Shown in pieces: positions 22,147-34,469 of a stretch of 64,000 bases of DNA; the first letter of the stretch is position 1; every line of letters starts with the position of its first letter. Location of the stretch: the NCBI GenBank assembly GCA_026874595.1, contig CM049317.1, forward strand, positions 24,704,401 to 24,768,400, in the 5' to 3' direction. The notes under the pieces are model-generated. The model was not told where the DNA came from. It made no database searches and saw nothing but the letters and a program-made list of their open reading frames with translations. This stretch comes from Sipunculus nudus (lineage: Eukaryota; Annelida; Sipuncula; Golfingiida; Sipunculidae). A program made the position numbers and the translations under genes.

Positions 22147-22728
22147 TCACAGAGTGTTATTCTCTGGACCATTATCCTCATGTGTGTTTTGCTTGGCCAT
22201 AGATCTAGTTACAGCACATGAAGCATACAAACCAGGAATTTCCTGACTTTCCGGATCAGTGTCCTGATCAAGTGACGGCTTTTCTGTCACTATTGGTACA
22301 GGCTGTACGTTATCACCTGCAACATCATTGCCTAGTAGCAACTGAATTCCCTTAAAGGGTAAAGTAGTTCTTATGCCCACAGTAATATTCCCAGAAATCA
22401 AATCTGACTTTAAATGGATACTGTGAAGCGGAACTGAAGTGTGCCTGTCTAAAAGCACACCATTAACAAGTGCATGTGTACCAGTAAAGGACCTATTAGA
22501 AAATGTCAAAGTGTTTGCTAACATGAGAGTCTGGCCTGAACCAGTGTCCCTCAAAATTCTAATAGGGGTAGAATCTGAAAAATCACTTGAAAGTGATACA
22601 AAACCATCATGTATGAATGGCTCAAATAACCCCATTTCAGAGTCAGGAGAGGAATCTACTACCTCAACCTCATCAAACAAAGAACTGTCAGTCATAAACT
22701 CTGTTTCAGAGTCATCTAAGGAATCCAC
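22147..22728 (-). pseudogene. Aspartic protease region of element B
   Basis: This encodes the protease that would cut the element's polyproteins. The frame begins with a very acidic Ser/Asp-rich stretch, then has the active-site segment ILRDTGSGQTLML (D-T-G at roughly residues 61-63), and later a conserved-looking LLLGNDVAGDNV with PIVTEKP. It ends in a stop. Past the stop the same frame continues as the usual linker (DASFSRSELI, VKNGVLMRKWRPP) up to the deletion joint near 21,951. The acidic lead-in from about 22,920 carries degenerate repeats of a DSCEE...EA.SF unit encoded by roughly 40-bp DNA repeats. This is the longest intact part of element B, but it cannot be used without the deleted polymerase genes. 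Confidence 0.85.
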
Positions 22729-22859
22729 ATCCTTACCAAACTCCTCATGGGAGTCAACAGAGGAATTTTCCTCAGCAGAAACAAACTTTTGTTTGTCAAA
22801 AGAGGACCTGGCCTCATTTGAAATACTCTTGCAAGAGTCATAAAAGGACTTAGCCTCAT

Positions 22860-24303
22860 TTAGAGAACACTCCTCACAGGAGTCTTGAAAGGACCTAGCC
22901 TTATGTAATTCCTCGCAGGAATCAACTGAGTTTTTACCCCATAATCTACGGATTCTACTAAGAATTTAGACGACACTTGGGCCTCCGTAGCATCAAACTC
23001 TTTATTTGAGTCAACAAAGGAGTTGTACCCCTTATTTACATGAAAAGAGCCTGGCTCTTGTACTATGCCATGCATAGATTTTGAAACAAAACCAGAAGGT
23101 TTGCTATTTGGTTTATTCGCAAGTTTCCAGCAGTCAGATATTAGATGACCTTCCTTCTTGTAGTAATTACAGATTTTCTTTGAAAATGACTGGTCTTTGT
23201 TGGACTTAGACACAATGGACGTGGACTGAGGTGTAGCTATGCGCTTTGCTGAACTATTAGGACTACTAGTACTGGGTGACTGCGCTGTAAACTTCTTTTG
23301 ACCATACTGTTTTACATTCTTATTTGTGAATGACTGGTTTGATTTGCTAGTAAAGGAGATTTTGTGCGTCAATGAATAATCATCAGCTAACTGAGCAGCC
23401 ATGTCAAGTGTTTCAGGACTTTTCTCATCGAGAAATGTTTTAACATCTGCATTAATGCAGCGCTTAAATTCTTCAAGCAAAATCAACTGGCGCAAATTGT
23501 CATAATCTTTCATTACATTTTAGAACTACACCAGCGATCAAACAACTGCTCTTTTGTCCTAGCAAATTCTACGTAGGTCTGATTTTTGCGCTTTTCCCAA
23601 TTTTTGAATTTCTGGCGGTAAGCCTCTGGAACTAACTCATTACCTTTTAGGATTAAACCGTTTTAGCGGCGCATAGTCAGCAGCAGCTTCTACTGAAAGC
23701 TCTGTATAAATTTCTCTGGCCTTGCCAGTCAATACACTTTGTAACAGCATAGTCCAATTTTCTTTAGGCCATTTTAAATTTTCAGCTACCTTCTGAAAGT
23801 GTAAGAAATATTTATCAACCTCTTTTTCTTGAAAAGGTGGGACAAGTCTAATGTGTTTAGTAACATCAAAACTTTGAGTTGGACAAGCACTTAGACTACG
23901 TTCTACTTTAAGTCTTTCTAACTCCAGTCGTTTTAACTCAATTTCTTTTTCTTTTTCTAGCCTTTCTCTTTCTATTTCTTTTTCTAGTCTTTCTCTTTCT
24001 AACCGTTCTTCCCTCTCTTTTTCTAATTCTTTTAATGCTAGCTCATGTTGCATTTCCAAATTTTTCAATTCTAATTGCATAGCAAGGCTGTTATTTTTTT
24101 TATTTTTCAACTTCAGTCTCTTCAATTTAACCTTTGCTAATAAGATCTTGCATGATTTTAGCAATGATATCAGGCTTTCTCAAAGCTTTTTTCACACTTA
24201 GCCCTAAGTGTTGTCCCAAACGCAACAACTGTTCTTTTGACAACTGTTCAAGTTGATCAGGGTCCGGATCGTCAACAAATGTCTCTGGTTTGAAATCTGC
24301 CAT
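22860..24303 (-). pseudogene. Gag region of element B (broken)
   Basis: This would be the structural protein of the particle. The likely start is the ATG at 24,303. The N-terminal segment resembles a SAP-like helix pair (LEQLSKEQLLRLGQHL). A stop near 24,127 and a frameshift lead into a long, highly charged Glu/Arg/Leu coiled coil (about 24,090-23,890), then the capsid region (TKHIRLVPPF, VDKYFLHFQK, LLQSVLTGKAREIY). A second frameshift near 23,640 passes into ELVPEAYRQKFKNW and FDRWCSS, then a third frame (23,513-22,860) with ADDYSLTHK and a zinc knuckle read as CNYYKKEGHLISDC, in which the second cysteine is Y. At least three breaks make it inactive. The layout matches gag proteins of Gmr1-like elements. 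Confidence 0.85.
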
Positions 24304-24446
24304 GTTAAGATGTTAAAACAATAACAAAAAACCACTGAGATAAATCCTGTAAACAATGTACTGTAAACAATATGTAATCTTGTAAACAATGGATGATAAA
24401 ACAATGTGTCCAGGTCAAGGCCTAATAAATTTGAAAACTATAAAGC

Positions 24447-24464
24447 ATTCCGGACGAGCCCCCA
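24447..24464 (-). promoter_or_regulatory. Primer binding site, tRNA-Pro type
   Basis: Six bases inside the 5' LTR edge, the minus strand reads TGGGGGCTCGTCCGGAAT. This is complementary to the 3' end of tRNA-Pro and nearly identical to the proline primer site long known from murine gammaretroviruses. Position and match make it the start point for minus-strand DNA synthesis. Confidence 0.85.
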
Positions 24465-24470
24465 ATTTTA

Positions 24471-25284
24471 TGTTACGGAACCTGATATAAACAGATCACG
24501 TATGCGTGATGAACACAAATTTTGAAATGGAGATAAAAAAAAAATCAGATTCTGTAACACTAGGCAGCGGGAAATGTCTAGGGGAATGAATAAAGAAGTC
24601 AGTGGTTTTTTTGTTAACAAATAACTATAAATTATTCCTAAAACAATCCTAACAATACAATACACTAAATCAATACAATTATACAGTGAAACAGCGGTAT
24701 AGCAACAAGTCAATACGACAACAAAGAAAGATAATGGTACAATACCTGAATACCAACAGTGTCACCAAAATAAGTCCTTTAAATGTAAGCTCTCGGAGAA
24801 TGACAGTTCAGTGGAAAGTTCTTGAAACAACACAGAATGTAAACTGAAGTCCAGTGTATAAAATCCAGGAAAGTTCTTGAAATAACACAGAATGTAAACT
24901 GAAGTCCAGTGTATAAAATCCAGGAAAGTTCTTGAAATATCTATAATTGCCGCATTCGTCGGATAAGATCTTTAGAATCTGACACACGCTTCTGCGTCCG
25001 CTGGTATCTGCTCTGCTGTCCGCCCCCCTTTATATACCTTCACACCCTAAGCCGGGAACCTTCTACTTCTCGAACAGTCTACAAAGTACCCTACTCAACA
25101 GTAAACAAGAATTCAAGAATTCTCTAGAAAGACCTCCCTGTGTATGTACACATACCAGGCTGATCACGTGACCCACTACCAAGCCTGAAAACTCAAGGCC
25201 CACATGACAACGAGAGTTCAACCAGTACGGAATGTAACAACAACACGAGCCACGCCCGTGTCACACAATAGAGCACCTGTAACA
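24471..25284 (-). repeat. 5' LTR of element B (full, 814 bp)
   Basis: Minus strand: starts TGTTACAGGTGCTC at 25,284 and ends GGTTCCGTAACA at 24,471. The TATA box (TATATAAA) lies at 25,029-25,036. U3 is unlike that of element A, while the last 130 bp match it. It contains two copies of a roughly 60-bp tandem unit around 24,820-24,940. It abuts a short TA tract on its right. Confidence 0.93.
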
Positions 25285-25299
25285 ATATATATATATCTT

Positions 25300-26238
25300 T
25301 GTGTGTGCATGTTCGTTTGTGTGTAGGTATATATATTGCATTCTAAAACCAACGAATATAACACGAGATCATATATATTTGCTGAGCGCATCCTGATCAA
25401 ATTACAGAATAGAGTGTTTACTGTATGCTTGGCCTGCCATCTGGTAGTGACCGCCGCTCGCACACTTAGTCCATCAAATTATGTCCATTAGCGAATGGCG
25501 CCAATTACAAGAGGTATCGAAAGGTACGAGCGAACCCGTTATTTCTTATCTTGTCAATTAGCGATCAATTAAACCTAGCCGGCAGGAATGCCCCGAGCAG
25601 AATGGAGACCCGTCCCTAATGGGCCTGGTGATAATCTGTCGGAAATGGCAAAGTCCAGGCTCTGGACGGTCAACAATAGGGCTTGGATATCGCCTACAAA
25701 TTTTGAATTGCAATATATTGCGTAAACGCCCTTATTAAAATAAAACAAACATGGAAGGCGGTGTGGGCTATAATATGATCCTTCAATTTTCAACCAGATA
25801 TATACAATTAATCCTAATAATAAAGGCCCATCACATCGTTGCACGAGGTAAACATAAATACACGAAACAAGCAACATATACCAAAACAACGAAAGTAAGT
25901 AAACCGATATACTAGATATAACATGACGGGAAAGAATGACGGACACAAACATATCGAGATAAATGGACAGTGGGTGGGTGGGTCACCGATAAAAACAAAC
26001 GTGCAACTGACTGGCCGGGATGTGATCAGTGACCACTCAAGCGTGAGTTCCCCAGCCCCGTGTATAATTAAGCGGGCTTAAGAGGGACGGTTCCATCTCA
26101 ATAGATACGGGTTACTAGGTCTGCAGAATTTTTCCTTTAAGCGTTAACAATAATTAACTTTTTTTTAATTCACGTATATGTGTGTGCGTACTGCAAAACG
26201 CATTGCGTTATTTATATCGTATTAAATTCATAAGAAAC

Positions 26239-26240
<2 letters not shown>
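25300..26240. other. No gene recognised
   Basis: The minus-strand frame at 25,575-25,952 (125 codons, hydrophobic) has no domain I recognise and may be chance. No repeat ends were identified apart from phrases like TTTTGAATTGCAATATATTG near 25,700, which resemble the AT-rich dispersed repeat. Confidence 0.4.
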
Positions 26241-26241
<1 letters not shown>

Positions 26242-26301
<60 letters not shown>

Positions 26302-26306
26302 ATATA
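26242..26306. repeat. (TA)n microsatellite
   Basis: About 65 bp of TA repeat with one TTTA break. Confidence 0.95.
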
Positions 26307-26324
26307 ATTAAAATTATTAAGTTA

Positions 26325-26520
26325 TGAACTTGAACTTTTCCTACGAAACATCCAAAGACACGGCTGCGGCTTTCTCTTTAAGCCTGTCATTAACCTCTGC
26401 ACATTTAGATGTCTAAATTTGTAAAAGAAACATCATTTGTACTACATAAATATTATTTAAATTAATATCGAAAAATAACCTTATTGAAAAATCGTATCGC
26501 CATACGCAATATAGGAATCC
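26325..26520 (+). repeat. Dispersed AT-rich repeat, partial copy
   Basis: It matches 19,490-19,600 in order (AAAGACACGGCTGCGGCT, CTTTAAGCCTGTC, then an AT-rich stretch with ATCGTATCGCCATACGCAAT). Confidence 0.6.
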
Positions 26521-26609
26521 CTTTTTGTTTATTCCAAATGTAAAACGTAACCTTTTTACTTTCGTTAAATGTGAAGCCCCTCTTGATTGTGTAAATTTGA
26601 TTTTACAAA

Positions 26610-27090
26610 GCTTACTCGAGTCCACTTTATAAGGACTCAGACTTGGACTCGAGTTTTCTGCAGCCTCGGACTTGTACTCGTCCTCGATGGTAAAGACTCG
26701 AGAAACATCCTCGAGAAAGAAAGCTTCATCACAATCTATAAAGACATCTAGAAACGTGCAAACTATTAAAAAAATATTACAAAAAAACGGACTGAATACT
26801 TAGCTCTATCTCTGCATATTAATGAAGCTTATTAATGTAATTAAACATTCAGACAAAAAGCACGTGTAAACTATCATAAATATATATATATACTTACTGT
26901 ATTATCAAATTTCTATTTTAAATTTCTTTTAAAAACGGAGAAAATTTATTGGACTTGGAATCAGGTACCAGAAGAAGGTAGAATAAGACCCAAACCTTAA
27001 GAACTTGGATTCGAACCGTAAGAACTTGGACTTGAACCTTAAGGTCTTGGACTCGAGCCATTAGGTATTGGACTCGATTGCGGTGGACTC
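26610..27090 (-). mobile_element. Element with GAGTCC-repeat arms, copy 2
   Basis: The arms read GGACTCGAG and GGACTTG on the plus strand (26,610-26,715 and 27,000-27,090), the opposite orientation to the 15.6 kb copy. The central AT-rich part aligns with that copy when reversed, showing that arms and centre move as one unit. Confidence 0.65.
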
Positions 27091-27099
27091 TATCACATC

Positions 27100-27461
27100 A
27101 CTGCAGGTATACATCAAAATATAAAGTGTATGCTAAACAGAATATTGTGACTTTGCAAAGATGAAACTGTTGGTCTGATCAAAGAGGTTCACTAACATGG
27201 AGTAAGTAATGGGGATCGATGTAGATCATCAAAGGCAGACGCGTGGCAGCCCAGGAGGTTTATTGCTGCTGCCTATTGTACTGGCTGGGGATGCCCGTTG
27301 TACTTGCGCCTCTCGTTATCGCGCACCTCGTAAAAGTCACACAGTGCAAATGCTGGGTCTGATGCTGCTTGCGGCAGCTAAGCTTAAGCATTTGCGTGCC
27401 GGTTGATTCGCATGTATTTTCATGAAATTTTATGCAAGCGGAAGTTAAAATTTAACTAACT

Positions 27462-27502
<41 letters not shown>

Positions 27503-29430
27503 AGTCACTGGCTACCGAATCCTTATTTGCCGCTTGCCACACTAAGGGATTTTGGAATCCCGCTGCTTTCAATTTCAGTGCAAAGCAGTGTGGCTGTATA
27601 TGGAATATCGGATCGTACTGTGTTTTTTTTTTTTTGGTATCTAACTTAACTACACCGTTACACTGTTATTTTATTTTTCCTGAAAGGCTAAGTTAGTCTG
27701 TTTGCGATTGATGTAATTTCTTTGCGTGTAACTTGTCGTCGAACAGGGCAAGCCGTAGTTTAAAATTGTTCTGTCCCATCTGAGAAATGAGTAGGCGTTC
27801 CTATACAATTACATCATTTTTGCAAAAAAATTTTTCCGTACGAGCAAATCCCTTGTGAAATAGAGTAACCCACAACGTAACAACGCCAACTAAAATTTAT
27901 TTCTTACAAATTCATTACATCTGGTAAAGAATGTTTATCTAGTATGGGACTGATATGACAGCTTCTTTTCCAAGTGATTCTGTGGTATCCTCGGTGATGT
28001 AGCAGGGATAACCCGAGCGCAATAGGCAGTCGCCGGAAGCCAGACCAAACGGCTTTTAAAACTAGGTGCGAGTTTTTTTATCAAGATTGCAAGTAACATC
28101 GTACATCACAGAGCTATACCTCCATCTTATTGTAACTCCTTGGTCTGATGTTCAATGTTGTTTTGATACTTAAAGGGCGTCAATACACCGGGGGGGGTGG
28201 GGGGTGAGTATATACCACGTTTTAGCAAGGTGAAATGGTAAATGTAACAAATTCCCTCTGCTATTTAGAAAATAATATTTATATATTGGAAATGAAATAT
28301 ATGAATAATTATATTTATTGATTTTGGTTCCATTTCTATGTTTTCTATGAAATCTCATATAACCTAAACCTGGTTAAAATTAACCTAACTGGAAATAAAA
28401 CACCTTATTTTTAAGACATCATACTAAATTGTAATATATTTGAAAGTCATTCACACACAAATCTTATCATCATCATCGGTATGTGCTCCATCAACTATGC
28501 CTATGCGGATCAACTATGCGGATCTCAACATGGGGGGAAAAGGTGTACATCTATTCATCTTCATTCACATAATCACCGAAAGTATAACGTCAAAGACTTT
28601 GTCGATGCCTGAGTTCGTTACAGAGATATTTACAAGTTATTCTCTTAACAAATTCTTCCTACATAAAACATATATACCCACACATACACTACATGTGCGT
28701 ATTACGTCTACACTCAAAACCAGTGCACAGAGAGAACGCAAAACATATAGCTGGACCACCTTATTATGTCTAGCGCCCGCTTTGCACCGGAAAGTTATTT
28801 TTAGTTCAGTTCATCGAAGAAAAAAGACAATGTGACGTCATAAGGCTACGGCATCTGCACGGTCGGATACTAATTACTAATTAGAAAGCCATAGGTAACA
28901 CTACACCCGGAGTCAGGTTAAATTTCCCTTTCACTATAAGTCACTTTCCTGGAAACGCATATTAATTTTTAACTGAAAGCACATTAACGTCAGATGATGC
29001 CATCTGGGCTATCTCTATTTATACACCAAATTTGTATATTGCGTTCATACGAAAAGAGATAATTTCTTAGAAATTGACAACAGGTGTATCAGAGGGACAA
29101 ATGTACCTGATCCCAGTACGGTCGTATACCTCTGATGCGATTTACCTCTGGTTCAAAGAGTGCTTTCTTGGTCCAAGTCGCTTATTATAATTTTAATACC
29201 GATAGCACTTTGAAGGATGTTTCTCGATCAATAGTGTTCGGTCTACATGGTATGACTGTAGTCTCACTCTAAGCTCAGATAAATATCATTTTCTATATAT
29301 CTGATATCAATGACAGTATCGGGAATTTATTCATCTTATTTTACCGTATTGTTTATATAAAGATAATATATAAATGCATCATATATGAATATAATATTTA
29401 AATAAAGCTAATAAATATGTATGCATGATA
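27100..29430. other. No gene recognised; short GC-richer patch at 27.2-27.4 kb
   Basis: A 65-codon frame at 27,209-27,406 lies in a locally GC-rich patch and has no known domain. A frame at 28,440-28,835 (131 codons) is likewise unrecognised. A TA tract sits at 27,465-27,499. GGGGGG runs occur at 28,190-28,203. No supported gene. Confidence 0.4.
27465..27499. repeat. (TA)n microsatellite
   Basis: About 35 bp of TA repeat. Confidence 0.95.
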
Positions 29431-29440
29431 TATAAATTTA

Positions 29441-29478
<38 letters not shown>

Positions 29479-29521
29479 GTGTACACGTATATATATATAA
29501 AATCATATATATATATATATA
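29441..29521. repeat. (TA)n microsatellite, interrupted
   Basis: Two TA blocks separated by GTATATGTGTACACG. Confidence 0.93.
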
Positions 29522-29576
29522 TGATTACATTTTTTGTTATATTATACTATAAATATAGTTATGTTAAACAAGTAAA

Positions 29577-29578
<2 letters not shown>

Positions 29579-29634
<56 letters not shown>
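29579..29634. repeat. (TA)n microsatellite
   Basis: About 55 bp of TA repeat. Confidence 0.95.
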
Positions 29635-29637
<3 letters not shown>

Positions 29638-29766
29638 ATCTGACATTTACCCTTGTTCTAAATATATGGAATCAACGACATTTTTAAATCAGTTTATCTT
29701 ATTTTATCGTATTTTTTATATAGAAAATATATAATATATAATTAATGATATATGTAAATATATGAT

Positions 29767-30191
29767 TGCCTTCGTCAGGAGTATTAGTGTGTGTGTCTTT
29801 ATGTGTGTGTATGAGGGAGAGACTGTTCACAACATGACTCACGTAATCATGAACGGTAACACATGGAATTTTCAGGGCATTTCGGGAATGGGCTTTGGAA
29901 GAATCGATTAGATCTTTGTTTTGATCTAGCATCTTCTTAGGATTCTGGAGCCTCAACAAGTAATATATTCACAAATGTACGGTCACTTATGCACGAATGA
30001 ACCTGGGAATATGTTCCAATAAATGAGTTGCACTGAAAGTCCCGCCTCATCAGGGTGGCCCGGCCACCTGTACAGTTTACTGTCCAGCCCAAAGCACCTC
30101 GGTATGACGGTACCAAGTGTGTTCGCAGAGCGCTTTCGAAACGTGTGCTTTCATTGCGGAGGAATGTATCCATTGAGATGCAGGTTTCCAG
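29767..30191 (+). repeat. Helitron-like dispersed repeat, copy 5 (long form)
   Basis: It has the full core plus the extension shared with 600-750 and 55.78-56.05 kb (CCCGCCTCATCAG, GCACCTCGG, GTTCGCAGAGCG). The end reads GATGCAGGTTTCCAG before T, so CTAG has become CCAG. Confidence 0.78.
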
Positions 30192-30589
30192 TTATAATTT
30201 TAAACTTTTTTTCTGATAGCACTTTACAGGATGTTTCTCCATCAGTTTTCGGTCTGTTTCCTATGACTGTAGTTTCACTGTCAACTGAGATTATCCTTGC
30301 TCTGTATATATGAAATCAATGACAATATAATGAATTAGTTTAACTTATTTTACAGTATTGTTTGTTCTATATGTATGATATCAATGACAATTTGATGAAT
30401 TAGTTTACCTTATTGCAGTATTGTTTATATAAAAATCAAATATAAATATATATGGTATACATATAACATATACAGTTTATAACATTTATAATATAATTTA
30501 ATACAAATGAATATATAATAAAATACATACTAGTATATATCATAGTATAAACAGAGTCATATTAAACAAATATACACAAACACACTAAA

Positions 30590-30737
30590 TGTGTTACAAA
30601 ATCATTATTTTTAATACAAAAAAATCATTATTAACAGAATTTCGAAAAAATATCGATATTTGAAAACTGTATTGCGAAATGCAATTTGCGAATCACCGTA
30701 TCGCGATTTAAGGATATATTGATAAAATCACTCACCC

Positions 30738-30745
<8 letters not shown>
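30590..30745. repeat. Dispersed AT-rich repeat, partial copy
   Basis: Strings TATCGATATTTGAAAACTG, CGTATCGCGATTTAAGGATA and CACCCCGATAT place it with the family at 8.0, 19.4 and 38.3 kb. Confidence 0.5.
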
Positions 30746-30810
<65 letters not shown>

Positions 30811-30850
30811 AATATATATATATTACAGCCCCATTGCCGCCACCAGGGTG
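30739..30850. repeat. (TA)n tract joined to a shared flank
   Basis: A TA tract (30,739-30,824) is followed by TTACAGCCCCATTGCCGCCA. The reverse complement of that flank joins the TA tract at 34,440-34,517 (TGGCTGCAATGGGGCTGTAA), so the TA tract is part of a small mobile unit rather than an isolated microsatellite. Confidence 0.7.
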
Positions 30851-31202
30851 TATAAGTCGCTAATATACACTCCAACAAAAGAACTAAGGAATCAAAGCAG
30901 TAAAAACAAACGTGTGTGAACTAGTGCTTGCGCTGTTTATGTTATAATAATTGCTGTCTGGCTTGTGCGATCTAAGCACGAGTTGTGCTGAACAATTACC
31001 ACACTGGCAAGCAAATTCTGAGGCAGGGTGAAATTTAAATCACAGTCTCTCCCGCAAGCGAACGGCCAGTCAGTTGGTCCAAATTGAGCTTGAATGGTTG
31101 TAAACAAAATCCCATTCTGAAATAAGGAGACCACTCTCAAATTACGCGGCCATGGCCAGTTAAGTATTGGCGTATTCTCAGATTCTAGGCCAATACAGGA
31201 TC

Positions 31203-31205
<3 letters not shown>

Positions 31206-31253
<48 letters not shown>

Positions 31254-31270
31254 CGGGGGGGGGGGGGGGG
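31206..31270. repeat. (GA)n microsatellite followed by poly-G
   Basis: About 47 bp of GA repeat, then a run of about 16 G. Confidence 0.95.
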
Positions 31271-31274
31271 CTGC

Positions 31275-34098
31275 GAGAGACATACAACCAGGCGGCGCGT
31301 TTAGTTAATATAGATATATAATCATTTGGAATAATAGGTATATTAATTCACGCAAATAAGTCATTTTGTTTCCCCCAGCAAATCCATCTAGACACTCGAA
31401 CTTACCAACTCTAATTCACCGGTTTCATGCGTCGTTATGGTTCTGCGTGTTAGTCAACACAGACCACGTGCAGCTGTTTACCATAACGAAACCACATGAT
31501 CAGAGGTCCAATCCTGTGCAAAGTGCGACATATCTCAAATAAGAAGAAGAAAAATGAAAGAGGAAACAAAATTTCTCAAACTCGAAAAAATTTGTGACGT
31601 GAAAATCAGGTGGCAACCGGGTGGCATGATAGGTATATTCAGGGGCGTAGCCGTGCTTTAGGTGAGGGGCCGAAAAATTTGGCAGAGACAATTGTAAAAT
31701 AAGTAAAATTCAGGGAGGACGGGAAGCACAGGATGCGAGTGTGTGTGTGGGGGGGGGGGGCTTGGTTCTGCTCCTGATGTTTAAGATTTGCTCCACTGGT
31801 CGCGCTAGGGGCAAGGTTATTACTACTCCTGTACAGGAGTAAACATACGCTATTAGAGTAAAATATTAACAGATAACATACCATATAACTTCAAAGAAAA
31901 AACAACACTATTCTGTTTTGCAGAGTGTTATGCCCCCTCTCAATCCGCCTCTACAGAGTGATGTTTAATCTGAGAGGAAGGAATACAGGTTATAGTATTG
32001 CGTGTATTCCCTGAATCTGCCGTTGCTTCGGCGCATAAAAGGAGATATCCCGGTAAGACCTTATGCGCTCTAGCAACAGAATATCACTTCTGGATTGTTC
32101 GAAGCCCCTTGAATATAAAATCTAAAATTCAAGAGGCTTGTTTTTTTCATATATCATTCTTATCTTCATTCTTATTCATTAGAGAGCGCCAACAAATAGG
32201 TTATGGACCAGTTCTATAAGAATATATATTGTTTGATTATCTACTCATATATAGGGGCAATATTGAAATTAAAAGGTACATACACATTTCACTCAAATGT
32301 GTATCATCTCATGTTATTAACCCATCTGGACTTAAAACAAAAGTTTCACAGTTATTGTATCCTATATTTCATATATATTTAACATTCAATTGTATGTGAA
32401 TAGCTCCCTTAAATTTTCATTAAATTTTGTCCTATATTTTGTGAAGGAACAATTGTAACACGGAGCATTTCCCTCCAGACAACTTCAATACCCGTAAGAG
32501 AACTCCGGTTTAAGCATAGTGTAAAGGGTAAAGAAAACACGCTTGCCTAATAAAAATATGGTTAACAGATAAATGCTTCTCCGTAATGGCTCATTATAGA
32601 TATCTGTCGCTTATACCTAAAAAGTGACTGATACCATATCAGAAATATGTTGTTGTGCCACTTTTATCAACAACAACTAAATAAGAAGTGTGACGATGGT
32701 ATGCGATTACGCTCGAAATAATGTGAATATACATTCCTCGGTCGACCACCGCTGTCTGATGCTATAAAAATAGAGAGTTGTGTATCTGTGCAAAATGATT
32801 GCCACATTTGCAATGAGACTACCGAACCCCTTCCCGATGTTTTGGTGTTTTTTTAATCTTAAATAAGGAAAATTTAACATATTTCATCCTGGTTTACTTG
32901 TATTTTCATGTATAAATAAAATCCACAATCATATATGTCTGGAAATGTCTGCAACTTCGGAATAATTTTGACGGAGTGGGTAGCTCCGACAGAAGTTTGA
33001 TGAATTTTGTCCGCGCAGTGTCAGTGAACGGCTAACCATCTGTTACACAGTATCAAAATTCCGAGTGAATCAAGAAATATAGATCCAGGAGTTAATGATG
33101 ATTTTGATAACATAATGTTATATGTCATTTTATATACTGCTTGGTACGCTCCCGAGGCAGCGGAAATCTTACGCTTCTAAGGAAGCAACTGATTTTCACG
33201 CTGCCAGCTTTGACCGTTTATGATATATTTGGACACTAGATGGCGGTTCGTTGCGCGCTGAACAAAACGTGCGTATGATTTGACAAGCAGCCAACCAGAT
33301 GCCAATAAACGAACACGCGACAGGCATCCTGGCTCTGCCCATAGCTGCGCTTCAAGGGCCGTTTGAAGACAAGTTTACATTCGAATTTAAATTGTTCCCT
33401 CTGCATTCTCGCACCATCGACCGATTCGATTCTGACTGTAGGACTGTGTTAGCGTAGCCATGTGTCTGGTGTCTGCAGAACTGAAACCAGCCAGCGAGAT
33501 GTGCACGCAGCCTTTGTTGTTACGTTTCGTTTGAATTACAGCTCACTGACCGGGCATCCTATGTGCCCAAGTCCATAATTAAACCACGTCTGCGGCAATT
33601 CTCTCTGAGCCTGTGGCCTGTTCATACGGTTACCGGGGCGATGAGCCGTCACTCAAAACGAAAGGAACATGATTGGCTCCGTGTATTCCTCGCTTGGACG
33701 TGTCTTCCAGCACAAGGTCTAATCTGATTTGACAAAAATGCAGTGCTCCCCTCTGGTGTAGCAATTCAGGATACGAGGTCATAACAAACAGCGCTTACCA
33801 TATAGGAAGTAGGCCTATAGTTAAAGCGCTGTGTAAAGAGCGTAACTGCTTGGTATCGCCTACAAAATTCGGGCATGGTCTAAAAATGCCGTTATTCCAT
33901 TCCATACTTTAGCTGTACACGTCCTTTGCTTCCACACAGATAGATTCTCGCCTGGACGCTGTGTTTGGCGTACTTTCGTGTCGCGTCCCAACGCCGTTTT
34001 TTTTAACCATTGCAGGTTTATTCCTCCAGATTTCTTGAAACCGGGAGCTGCCATTTTGCGTACACATTAAAACCTGGATGTCAAGGGTCACATGTCGA
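31275..34098. other. No gene recognised
   Basis: Mostly unique-looking sequence. The phrase AGGGGCGTAGCCGTGC near 31,642 resembles the usual edge of a dispersed animal repeat. The stretch 33,130-33,850 is less AT-rich and contains a CTCF-like motif but no exon I can support. Frames at 31,998-32,219 and 33,860-34,054 have no domain. Confidence 0.4.
33233..33246 (+). promoter_or_regulatory. CTCF-like motif
   Basis: ACACTAGATGGCGG matches 13 of 14 positions of the conserved bilaterian CTCF core (CCASYAGRKGGCRS). It lies in non-repetitive, less AT-rich DNA. Binding is only a possibility; a match of this quality can arise by chance in a genome. Confidence 0.3.
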
Positions 34099-34100
34099 AA

Positions 34101-34445
34101 CTAGAAATCTCCTTTCCGAGTAAAGTAAACCTCCGCCATGTGTGTGTGTGTGTGGGGGGGGGGGGGTCGGGGTACAAATTGAGGGATGCTCCCCAACCCT
34201 TTTGTATTCACTTACTCGGCCTATATTCTCGGGTTCATTAGTGCATAAGAAAATATGCATTTGTGGATATACCTTGATGACGTTTCTGAATCCGGATCAT
34301 GTGAGGGATCCATAACAAAATGCAATTTGTTCTTCGTTGGCCGTTTTTCCGAAATAGCCTGAAATTTTCATGAGATTCCGTCCATGACTGCTTGAATTAT
34401 GTTATGAAGAAACACACAAGCACATGAGAAAGGGGATGGACGCAC
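34101..34445 (-). repeat. Helitron-like dispersed repeat, copy 6
   Basis: On the minus strand it ends GGAGATTTCTAG then T. Core strings include, reversed, GATGCTCCCCAACCC, CGGGTTCATTAGTGCATAAG and TTTTCATGAGATTCCGTCCA. A G run lies at 34,154-34,167. Confidence 0.75.
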
Positions 34446-34469
34446 ACCTTGGTGGCTGCAATGGGGCTG

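Larger units (their letters stand above)
21311..25284 (-). mobile_element. Element B: Gmr1-like LTR retrotransposon with gag and protease only
   Basis: Read on the minus strand: full 5' LTR (25,284 to 24,471), primer site, gag, protease, a linker that normally leads to integrase, then an abrupt jump into U3 of the 3' LTR (ending at 21,311). Integrase, reverse transcriptase, RNase H and the first roughly 183 bp of the 3' LTR are missing. The joint (21,946-21,953) falls in CTGTTGAG, which occurs at both parent sites, so it is an 8-bp microhomology. The two LTRs look about 95% alike by eye, so insertion was fairly recent. Flanks are TTAT on the left and ATAT on the right, the latter inside a TA tract. 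It is the complement of element A. Confidence 0.9.
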
